The position numbers and the translations under genes were made by a program. Of a stretch of DNA of 16,436 nt, positions 1-6,607 are shown in pieces. Below the pieces are notes generated by a model. That model was not told the origin of the DNA. It saw only the letters and a program-made list of their open reading frames with translations, and did not search any database. This stretch comes from Flavobacteriaceae bacterium (GTDB lineage: Bacteria; Bacteroidota; Bacteroidia; Flavobacteriales; Flavobacteriaceae), in contig NZQO01000061.1 in assembly GCA_002693605.1 (NCBI GenBank), forward strand, positions 1 to 16,436, written 5' to 3'. How positions within the stretch are numbered: position 1 is the stretch's first letter; each line of letters begins with the position of its first letter.

Positions 1-1277
1 AGGATGCGTTATTGAACTATAATCGGTTTCATGCTTTGAAATTATGGTAGCTACCCCATTACTACCATTATAAGAAAAGGTAACATCATCAAAATCTGAT
101 GGTAATGGATAGTCGCAACAGCACGGCCTAAATATATAATCAAAACCCGGCTGGAACAATGGTATTGGCACGTCTACTGCAGGATTATCATTATATATTC
201 CAGCGTATGGTTCAAACAAGGCTGCAATGCCATCTATATTTAAACTATTTGTAAGATCAATATCGCTTATAATTGTTCGACGCATTCTATGGCCTTGACC
301 AGGCGTTAACTGATTTTTCCAGGCAATGTAGGCATCGCTCATAACGTTGATTATATCCAAATGGTCAATTTCATATTCGATATTTATTTCGTCAGTTTCA
401 GAACCGGTATAGGTCCAAATACCGTTACTTTCGGAAATCCAAGGATAGGTACCTCCATGACTAAACTGTGTATTGGCCGCGGTATCCACCACGTTATCGT
501 CTGCACAGGGCGCGTTATATTCATTATTCGGGTGACAAGGGCCAGGGGTCGCTACCCGTGTGGTGTGCTCCTTGTTGGAAACACCATTATGTGTTGAGCG
601 CGTATGGTACAAGCCCAAAGCATGGCCCATTTCGTGTATCGAGGTAAACTCGTTCAGCTTATTTACTTTCAAAATCAACATATCACTACCCACGCTTTTT
701 GCCGCACCCCCGAATTCTGAACCGTAAGGCACATAAATATTCATTGCATTGGCCATTTTGTGATTATTATTTTCCGCATAACCCCAAAAACTAGTTATAT
801 CACTACAACGACCAATGTTTCCATATCCATTTGGATCGAATTGGCCAGGATATTGAACGCACCGATATGCTCCAGTGACGGGGTGCGGTTCGTATTGTAC
901 TAATGGTAAGTTTGTAGGACTATCGAAAGAGCTATAGCCCTGATATTTGAAAAAAATGTTGAATTCATTAAAAACAATATTGAGATAAGCTATGTTTTCG
1001 AGTAATTTTTCCTCATTAAACGTGAGACCCCCATAGGAACCATCAGGAGCTTTAACCTGCCAATAAAACACATTTAACACCAAAGGTACTAAAGTCGATT
1101 TATTTATGGGAGTTGTTTCGACACTATATGTCCCGCTGAAATTAATATTGTCGAAATTTTGGGTACCGCATTCCTCAAAAATACTTTGAGATTTCGCGAC
1201 ACTCGTCGCTAGAACAGATAACAATCAGAAGATCAGTAATTTCCCCCCCCCCCCGTTAAAATTTGATGGTTTTTCAT
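1..1277 (-). CDS. M43-like secreted zinc metalloprotease, 3' end outside window, 5' end disrupted
   Basis: Reading leftwards from 1224 there is one open frame of about 400 codons to the window edge. It contains the metzincin zinc site HEMGHALGLYHTR (about 633-595), a downstream DTAAN segment where relatives have DTP, and NVMSDA (the likely Met-turn) followed by QLTPGQGHRMR. This order matches Bacteroidota M43/pappalysin-type secreted proteases, which hydrolyse proteins outside the cell. The apparent start is ATG at 1277-1275, beginning MKNHQILTG. A 12-nt G run on the coding strand (1254-1243) leaves the ATG frame one base short of the body frame, so translation from the ATG ends after about 14 codons. 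Correcting the frame would give KLLIF-stop-LLSVLATSVAKSQ, a plausible signal peptide interrupted by TGA at 1227-1225. The body keeps its motifs, so the lesions are recent, a regulated switch, or sequence error. Composition is clearly AT-richer than the rest of the window. Family assignment is fairly firm; whether the gene is functional is open. Confidence 0.72.
1243..1254 (-). repeat. 12-nt homopolymer G tract (C on plus strand) at the 5' end of the protease gene
   Basis: Twelve consecutive C on the plus strand, read as G in the metalloprotease gene, lie eight codons after its only plausible ATG. A tract of 10 or 13 would join the ATG frame to the protease frame; 12 does not. Long G tracts near the start of surface-protein genes are classic slipped-strand contingency sites, and they are also common places for sequencing and assembly errors. 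Confidence 0.9.
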
Positions 1278-1435
1278 AATTTGAAATTTGATTGGTTTAT
1301 ATCGGTCTAATATATATTTTAATTGCTTACGATCTACATATTATTTACTATATTTTTATCGGTTTCACGAAGAACGTGGGTCAACCTTATCAAATTTATA
1401 ATTAAAGTTCTTCGATTTCTTAGCACAAGCTTTTT

Positions 1436-1443
1436 TACCTTTA
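1436..1443 (+). promoter_or_regulatory. possible -7 element of the adenosyltransferase gene
   Basis: TACCTTTA resembles the Bacteroidota -7 consensus TAnnTTTG with one mismatch. It sits 10 nt before the ATG at 1454, which would give a nearly leaderless transcript. I see no good -33 TTG at the right spacing, so this is weak. Confidence 0.25.
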
Positions 1444-1453
1444 CATCAAAAAA

Positions 1454-2026
1454 ATGAAAATATACACCAAAACCGGAGACAAAGGCACCACGGCCCTTTT
1501 TGGAGGCACCCGCGTGCCCAAGCACCACATCCGTATAGAGAGCTACGGCACGGTAGACGAATTGAACTCGCACCTGGGCCTTATTCGCGATCAGGAAATC
1601 GACCCCCACTATAAAAATATATTGGTTCACGTGCAGGACCGCCTCTTCACCCTGGGTGCCATTCTCGCCACCGACCCCGAAAAGGCGACATTGAAGAGCG
1701 GGAAGGAACGCCTTAACATTCCGAGGATTTCCGAGGAAGATATTGCGAAGCTGGAAACCGAGATGGATGCGATGGACGAGGCATTGCCGCCTATGACGCA
1801 TTTCGTGCTGCCGGGCGGCCATACCACCGTGTCATATTGTCACGTAGCGCGCTGCGTATGCCGCCGGGCCGAGCGTATGGCCACGTTGCTGCATTCCGAG
1901 GAACCCATTGACGAGCGCGTGCTGCAATACCTGAACCGTCTTTCCGACTACCTGTTTGTACTGGCACGGAAATTGACCCATGACCTGCAAGCCGAGGAAA
2001 TTAAATGGATTCCGGAGAAACTCTAG
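1454..2026 (+). CDS. PduO-type cob(I)yrinic acid a,c-diamide / cob(I)alamin adenosyltransferase
   Basis: This 190-aa protein transfers the 5'-deoxyadenosyl group of ATP to reduced cobalamin to make adenosylcobalamin, acting in the cytoplasm. The N-terminal ATP loop TKTGDKGTT (residues 5-13), YGTVDELN (31-38), FVLPGG (117-122), CRRAER (136-141) and NRLSDYLF (161-168) are the hallmark blocks of the PduO/MMAB family, and the length is normal. The start follows from the canonical MKIYTKTGDKG opening; no Shine-Dalgarno is visible, as usual in this phylum. It stands alone, with divergent and intergenic DNA upstream and a separate promoter for the next gene. MeaB, encoded further along this window, serves the same enzyme (methylmalonyl-CoA mutase), so the likely use of the cofactor is that mutase. 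Confidence 0.95.
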   Translation: MKIYTKTGDKGTTALFGGTRVPKHHIRIESYGTVDELNSHLGLIRDQEIDPHYKNILVHVQDRLFTLGAILATDPEKATLKSGKERLNIPRISEEDIAKLETEMDAMDEALPPMTHFVLPGGHTTVSYCHVARCVCRRAERMATLLHSEEPIDERVLQYLNRLSDYLFVLARKLTHDLQAEEIKWIPEKL

Positions 2027-2085
2027 CCCTCGCGCCCGTAAAAACCACGTTCTTAAAAATATAGCAGAAATAATTGCGATTTTTC

Positions 2086-2115
2086 TTGACTTTTTGATCT
2101 AAAAATTTATTTTTG
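2086..2115 (+). promoter_or_regulatory. Bacteroidota-type promoter of the DUF2795 gene
   Basis: TTGAC at 2086-2090 and TATTTTTG at 2108-2115 match the -33 TTG and -7 TAnnTTTG elements, with 19 nt between TTG and TA. Transcription would start near 2121, about 20 nt before the ATG at 2140. A TTG codon at 2113 lies inside the -7 element, so it cannot be the start of the gene. Confidence 0.7.
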
Positions 2116-2139
2116 CAAAAAATTAAAACCCAAAGTGCT

Positions 2140-2361
2140 ATGTACTGGACTTTAGAATTGGCATCCTATTTAAGCGATGCCCCTTGGCCGGCAACCAAAG
2201 ACGAATTGATCGATTACGCCATTAGGACCGGTGCGCCGCTAGAAGTGGTGGAAAACCTTCAGGCAATCGAGGACGAAGGCGACTCGTACGATTCTATCGA
2301 GGAAATCTGGCCCGATTATCCCACAGACGAAGATTATCTGTGGAACGAAGACGAATATTAA
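2140..2361 (+). CDS. DUF2795 domain-containing small protein
   Basis: This 73-aa, strongly acidic protein opens MYWTLELASYLSDAPWP and ends in a run rich in Asp, Glu, Trp and Tyr. It matches the compact DUF2795 proteins found almost unchanged across Flavobacteriia. The N-terminal half (residues 1-45) looks helical, with a TKDELIDYAIRTGAP segment; the C-terminal 25 residues are acidic and probably extended. The ATG at 2140 is chosen because the upstream in-frame TTG lies in the promoter and because relatives begin MYW. It is a one-gene transcription unit between its own promoter and a hairpin terminator, directly before secA. Its function is unknown; I infer only that tight conservation and a strong promoter suggest a housekeeping role. 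Confidence 0.9.
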   Translation: MYWTLELASYLSDAPWPATKDELIDYAIRTGAPLEVVENLQAIEDEGDSYDSIEEIWPDYPTDEDYLWNEDEY

Positions 2362-2403
2362 ACTACGGGGTGGAAATTGATTCCTTCCCACAAAAAATAC
2401 ATC

Positions 2404-2433
2404 AAAAAAAGTCTCAGCAATGAGGCTTTTTTT
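2404..2433 (+). terminator. intrinsic terminator after the DUF2795 gene
   Basis: GTCTCA-GCAA-TGAGGC forms a 6-bp stem (one G-U pair) with a 4-nt loop. It is preceded by seven A and followed by seven T, so the stem can extend through A-T pairs. It separates the DUF2795 unit from secA. Confidence 0.85.
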
Positions 2434-2470
2434 ATGCCCGAAACACACCAATTAAAACCAACAAAACCTT

Positions 2471-2500
2471 TTGACAACTGGTTTTTTTGCGCTTTTTTTG
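2471..2500 (+). promoter_or_regulatory. candidate secA promoter
   Basis: TTGAC at 2471-2475 and TTTTTTTG at 2493-2500 fit the TTG-N19-TAnnTTTG layout, with one mismatch (T for A). The predicted start of transcription leaves a leader of roughly 50 nt, which contains a small hairpin (ACGGG...CCCGT, 2515-2530). Confidence 0.4.
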
Positions 2501-2559
2501 TAAGTTATGGCAAGACGGGGTTCCGCCCGTACAATTGAGCAGTAATACAACAACAACCC

Positions 2560-5500
2560 ATGGGAATTTTAGACAATATTTTAAAAGTATTTGTAGGAGA
2601 CAAATCCAAGAAGGATATCAGCGAGATACAACCGTACGTTGAGCAGATAAAGAAATACGAAGCCAGCCTAGAGAAGCTTACCTTAGACGAGCTGCGCGCC
2701 AAGAGCGACGCTTTCCGCAATAAGATAAAGGAAGACCAAAAGGAAATCCAGCAGCAAATAGACCAGCTTTCGCAAGATGCGGAAGCGATGGAAGATATCG
2801 ACAAGAAAGAAGATATCTACAACCAGATAGACGCCCTAAAGGATGAGCGCTACGAGGTGGAAAAAAAGACACTCGACGAAATCCTTCCCGAGGCCTTCGC
2901 GGTGGTAAAGGAAACCGCCAAGCGCTTCAAGAACAATAAGACACTTACCGTTATCGCCTCTACCTTCGACCGTGAACTCTCCGGCCAGAAGAAATACGTT
3001 ACGTTGGAAGACGACAAGGCCATTTGGCAGAACTCCTGGGATGCCGCCGGAAAGGAAGTCACCTGGGACATGGTACATTACGACGTACAGCTTATTGGCG
3101 GGGTGGCCCTGCACCAGGGCAAAGTAGCCGAAATGCAAACGGGTGAGGGAAAAACCCTTGTGGCGACCCTTCCCGTATACCTAAACGCCTTGGCGGGCAA
3201 TGGCGTGCACTTGGTAACCGTGAACGACTATCTCGCCAAGCGAGACAGCGCCTGGATGGCCCCTATCTTTGAGTTCCACGGAATGAGCGTAGACTGTATC
3301 GACTACCACCGTCCCAACTCTGCCGAGCGCAGCAAGGCCTACAACGCCGACATTACCTACGGAACCAACAACGAATTTGGCTTCGACTACCTGCGCGACA
3401 ATATGGCCCATGCGCCACAGGACCTCGTGCAGCGTCCGCACCACTACGCCATTGTAGATGAGGTAGACAGCGTGTTGATAGATGATGCGCGTACGCCGCT
3501 CATTATTTCTGGCCCCGTGCCCGAGGGCGATCGCCACGAGTTCAACGAGCTAAAGCCCAAGATCCAGGATATCGTAAACATTCAACGAAAATACCTTACC
3601 GGTGTGCTGGCCGAGGCAAAGAAACTAATTGCCGAGGGCGACGCCAAGGAAGGTGGCTTCCAGTTGTTGCGCGTGTACCGCGGACTCCCCAAGAACAAGG
3701 CGTTGATTAAATTCCTATCGGAAGATGGGGTGCGGCAAATTCTTCAGAAAACGGAGAATTATTACATGCAGGACAACAACCGCGAGATGCCCAAGGTGGA
3801 TGCCGAACTGTATTTCGTGATCGAGGAAAAGAACAATCAGATTGAACTTACCGATAAGGGGGTAGAGTATCTCTCCGGAAAGGACAATCCCGACTTTTTC
3901 GTGATGCCCGAAATGGGAACCGAAATCGCAAAGATCGAAGATAAGGGCCTTTCGCCCGAAGAGGAGGCAGAGCTTAAGGAAGACCTGTTCCGTGACTTCA
4001 GCATCAAGAGCGAGCGCATCCATACGCTAAACCAATTACTGAAGGCCTACACCCTATTTGAAAAGGACACCCAGTATGTGGTGATGGAAAATAAGGTGAT
4101 GATCGTAGATGAGCAAACCGGCCGTATCATGGACGGGCGTCGCTACAGCGATGGGCTTCACCAGGCTATCGAGGCCAAGGAGGACGTGAAGATCGAAGCG
4201 GCCACGCAGACCTTTGCCACCATTACGCTTCAAAATTACTTCCGTATGTACCGCAAACTCTCGGGTATGACGGGTACGGCAGTGACCGAGGCAGGCGAAC
4301 TGTGGGAAATCTACGAACTGGACGTGGTGGAAATACCCACCAACAGGCCCATTGCCCGCGAGGACAAGGAAGATAAAATCTATAAGACCAAGCGCGAAAA
4401 GTACAATGCCGTGATCGACGAGGTAACCGACCTTTCCAAGGCTGGGCGACCTATCTTGATCGGGACGACATCGGTGGAAATTTCAGAATTGCTAAGCCGT
4501 ATGTTGAGCATTCGAAATATTCCGCATAACGTGCTGAACGCTAAGCTGCACAAGAAGGAGGCCGATATCGTGGCCGAGGCGGGCAAGAGCGGGATGGTGA
4601 CCATCGCCACCAACATGGCGGGCCGTGGTACCGATATTAAATTGAGCGACGAGGTTAAGAAAGCGGGCGGTCTGGCCATTATTGGTACCGAGCGTCACGA
4701 CTCGCGACGCGTGGACAGGCAGTTACGCGGGCGTAGCGGTAGGCAGGGAGACCCCGGTAGCTCGCAGTTCTACGTATCGTTAGAGGATAACTTGATGCGC
4801 CTCTTCGGAAGCGAGCGAATTGCCAAGATGATGGACCGCATGGGCCTTAAGGAAGGCGAGGTGATACAGCACAGTATGATCTCAAAATCGATTGAGCGCG
4901 CCCAGAAGAAGGTAGAGGAAAATAACTTCGGAATACGAAAGCGCCTCTTGGAGTATGACGACGTAATGAACTCACAGCGCGAGGTGGTATACAAGCGCCG
5001 CTATCACGCCCTTTTTGGTGAGCGCCTGCGCGTGGATATCGCCAATATGATTTACGATACTTCGGAAGTGATTGCCGAAAGCAACAAAATGGGAGACGAT
5101 TACAAGAACTTCGAGTTCGAGCTAATCCGTTTCTTCTCTATGAGCTCGCCCGTTTCAGAAAGTGAGTTCAAGAACATGGACGTGCAGAAAATTGCCGGAA
5201 CCGTTTACAAGGCCGCATATGAGCACTACCGCCAAAAGATGTTCCGAAATGCCGAAATGGCCTTCCCGGTCATCAAAAATGTCTATGAAAACCATAAGGA
5301 ACAATATAAGCGCATCTTGGTGCCGTTTACCGATGGCGTAAAGACGCTGAACGTGGCAACCGACCTTGAAAAGGCATATGAGACCGAAGGCAAGACCCTC
5401 GTACAGGATTTCGAGAAGAACATTACCCTTGCCATTATCGACGACTCCTGGAAAACCCACCTGCGCAAGATGGACGAACTGAAACAATCGGTACAGCTTG

Positions 5501-5919
5501 CCGTGCACGAGCAGAAAGACCCGTTGCTTATTTATAAATTTGAGGCCTTTGAACTGTTCAAGGCGATGATCGAAAAAGTAAATAAGGATGTTATTTCGTT
5601 CCTGTTCAAGGGAGAGCTTCCGCAGGAAAACCAGCAACAAATCCGCGAGGCACGCCAGGTACAGACCAAGGAAAAATTGCAGGAGCAAAAGGAGGAGATT
5701 CCGAACATGGACGAGCGCGCGGCCCAAAGTCGCGCGGCCGGGAATACCCAGCGCCAGCAACAGCAAGTAACCGAGACCATCGTGCGCGAACGTCCAAAAA
5801 TTGGCCGGAACGACAAGGTGACCATCAAGAACGTGATGAGCGGTGAAAACAAGACCATGAAATACAAACAGGCCATTCCGCTTCTAGACAAGGGGCAATG
5901 GGTGTTGGTAGATGAGTAG
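2560..5919 (+). CDS. secA: preprotein translocase ATPase subunit SecA
   Basis: SecA is the motor of the Sec pathway: it uses ATP to push unfolded secretory proteins through SecYEG at the inner membrane. The 1119-aa protein has Walker A GEGKT (195-199), Walker B DEVDS (300-304), the second-motor motif TNMAGRGTDIKL (684-695) and the arginine-finger region RQLRGRSGRQGDPG (720-733). The scaffold and wing domains follow. Residues about 320-510 include the long insertion in the first nucleotide-binding domain typical of Bacteroidota, so the protein is longer than E. coli SecA (901 aa). After a Gln-rich linker (about 1055-1080), the tail keeps PKIGRND but then reads KVTIKNVMSG; the cysteine zinc motif of proteobacterial SecA is absent. 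The start agrees with the usual MGILDNILKVFVGDKS opening. It is transcribed alone and ends at a strong terminator. Confidence 0.98.
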   Translation: MGILDNILKVFVGDKSKKDISEIQPYVEQIKKYEASLEKLTLDELRAKSDAFRNKIKEDQKEIQQQIDQLSQDAEAMEDIDKKEDIYNQIDALKDERYEVEKKTLDEILPEAFAVVKETAKRFKNNKTLTVIASTFDRELSGQKKYVTLEDDKAIWQNSWDAAGKEVTWDMVHYDVQLIGGVALHQGKVAEMQTGEGKTLVATLPVYLNALAGNGVHLVTVNDYLAKRDSAWMAPIFEFHGMSVDCIDYHRPNSAERSKAYNADITYGTNNEFGFDYLRDNMAHAPQDLVQRPHHYAIVDEVDSVLIDDARTPLIISGPVPEGDRHEFNELKPKIQDIVNIQRKYLTGVLAEAKKLIAEGDAKEGGFQLLRVYRGLPKNKALIKFLSEDGVRQILQKTENYYMQDNNREMPKVDAELYFVIEEKNNQIELTDKGVEYLSGKDNPDFFVMPEMGTEIAKIEDKGLSPEEEAELKEDLFRDFSIKSERIHTLNQLLKAYTLFEKDTQYVVMENKVMIVDEQTGRIMDGRRYSDGLHQAIEAKEDVKIEAATQTFATITLQNYFRMYRKLSGMTGTAVTEAGELWEIYELDVVEIPTNRPIAREDKEDKIYKTKREKYNAVIDEVTDLSKAGRPILIGTTSVEISELLSRMLSIRNIPHNVLNAKLHKKEADIVAEAGKSGMVTIATNMAGRGTDIKLSDEVKKAGGLAIIGTERHDSRRVDRQLRGRSGRQGDPGSSQFYVSLEDNLMRLFGSERIAKMMDRMGLKEGEVIQHSMISKSIERAQKKVEENNFGIRKRLLEYDDVMNSQREVVYKRRYHALFGERLRVDIANMIYDTSEVIAESNKMGDDYKNFEFELIRFFSMSSPVSESEFKNMDVQKIAGTVYKAAYEHYRQKMFRNAEMAFPVIKNVYENHKEQYKRILVPFTDGVKTLNVATDLEKAYETEGKTLVQDFEKNITLAIIDDSWKTHLRKMDELKQSVQLAVHEQKDPLLIYKFEAFELFKAMIEKVNKDVISFLFKGELPQENQQQIREARQVQTKEKLQEQKEEIPNMDERAAQSRAAGNTQRQQQQVTETIVRERPKIGRNDKVTIKNVMSGENKTMKYKQAIPLLDKGQWVLVDE

Positions 5920-5943
5920 CCACCCCTTTATACAAAAAACAAC

Positions 5944-5975
5944 AGCCCTTTGCCAATTTGGTAAAGGGCTTTTTA
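5944..5975 (+). terminator. intrinsic terminator of secA
   Basis: AGCCCTTTGCC-AATTT-GGTAAAGGGCT forms an 11-bp stem (one G-U) with a 5-nt loop, followed by a T run. It begins 24 nt after the secA stop. Confidence 0.93.
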
Positions 5976-6006
5976 TTACTTTAGATTGCACACAATCGCC
6001 TTTTCT

Positions 6007-6495
6007 ATGAAAAACATTGCAATTGAACTAAAATGGGCCGTGCTCATTACCGTGGCTACCTTTACCTGGATGCTATTGGAAAAGACCATGGGTTGGCACC
6101 ACGAGCACATCGCAAACCATTATTGGCTCACGCTGTTGTTTTTCCCAATCCTCATATTTCTGTACACCCTAGCCTTGCGTGAAAAGCGCCGCAAATATTA
6201 CCAAGGATCAATGAGTTGGGTGCAGGGTTTTTTCAGCGGGGCAATTTTGAGCGTGATTCTCGCCATTTTTGCGCCGCTCTCACAATACGTTATCCATACG
6301 TATATTACGCCCCACTACTTTCCGAATATAATTGAATTTGTCGTAGAGTCGGGGCAAATGCCGCGAGAAAAGGCCGAGGCATATTTCACCCTTACTTCCT
6401 ATATCATACAGGCGGCCATTGGCGCGGTGGTTGGCGGACTCGTAATATCGGCCGTAGTGGCGGTATTCCTGAAGCGGAAAAAGACCGTAGCCTAA
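6007..6495 (+). CDS. DUF4199 domain-containing membrane protein
   Basis: A 162-aa inner-membrane protein of a Bacteroidota family of unknown function. Hydrophobic segments lie at about residues 9-25, 39-58, 70-95 and 130-155, and the tail LKRKKT is basic. Family-typical blocks are present: IELKWAVLITVATFTWMLLEK, GWHHEHI, YYQGSMSWVQGF, YITPHYF and AEAYFTLTSYIIQ. The ATG at 6007 is preferred over the in-frame TTG at 5986, because relatives start MKNxxIExKW and the TTG lies in a promoter-like stretch (TAGATTGCA, 5982-5990). It follows the secA terminator and converges on the minus-strand operon, so it is its own unit. Confidence 0.92.
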   Translation: MKNIAIELKWAVLITVATFTWMLLEKTMGWHHEHIANHYWLTLLFFPILIFLYTLALREKRRKYYQGSMSWVQGFFSGAILSVILAIFAPLSQYVIHTYITPHYFPNIIEFVVESGQMPREKAEAYFTLTSYIIQAAIGAVVGGLVISAVVAVFLKRKKTVA

Positions 6496-6575
6496 GCAAG
6501 GAAATTCGCTCGCCCGTTCGGGAAAATGTTTATTTCTGAAGAAAGAGATCGTGCTAGGCTTAGAACGAAAATGTG

Positions 6576-6607
6576 AAGGGAGGGCACACGACTAGAAATG
6601 CTCCCTT
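6576..6607. terminator. possible weak bidirectional terminator between convergent genes
   Basis: AAGGGAG (6576-6582) and CTCCCTT (6601-6607) form a perfect 7-bp inverted repeat with an 18-nt loop. It overlaps the stop codon of the minus-strand gene and lies in the 110-bp gap between convergent genes. Neither side has a clear T run, so it is uncertain. Confidence 0.3.

Noticed and set aside
361..597. Plus-strand open frame of 78 codons
   Set aside because: It lies antisense to the zinc-site region of the protease gene, whose minus-strand frame has recognisable catalytic motifs.
1260..1274. 15-mer AATTTGATGGTTTTT shared with 9147-9161, both at the start of minus-strand genes
   Set aside because: Low-complexity AT-rich sequence in a 16-kb window makes one such match plausible by chance; there is no matching context beyond it.
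1278..1453. Possible riboswitch or small RNA in the gap before the adenosyltransferase
   Set aside because: The stretch is AT-rich without stable hairpins or conserved cobalamin riboswitch boxes that I can see.
2113..2139. Longer DUF2795 gene starting at TTG 2113
   Set aside because: The codon is part of the -7 promoter element, upstream of the predicted transcript start; family members begin at MYW.
5986..6006. TTG start for the DUF4199 gene
   Set aside because: The ATG at 6007 fits the family start and the TTG lies in a promoter-like sequence just after the secA terminator.
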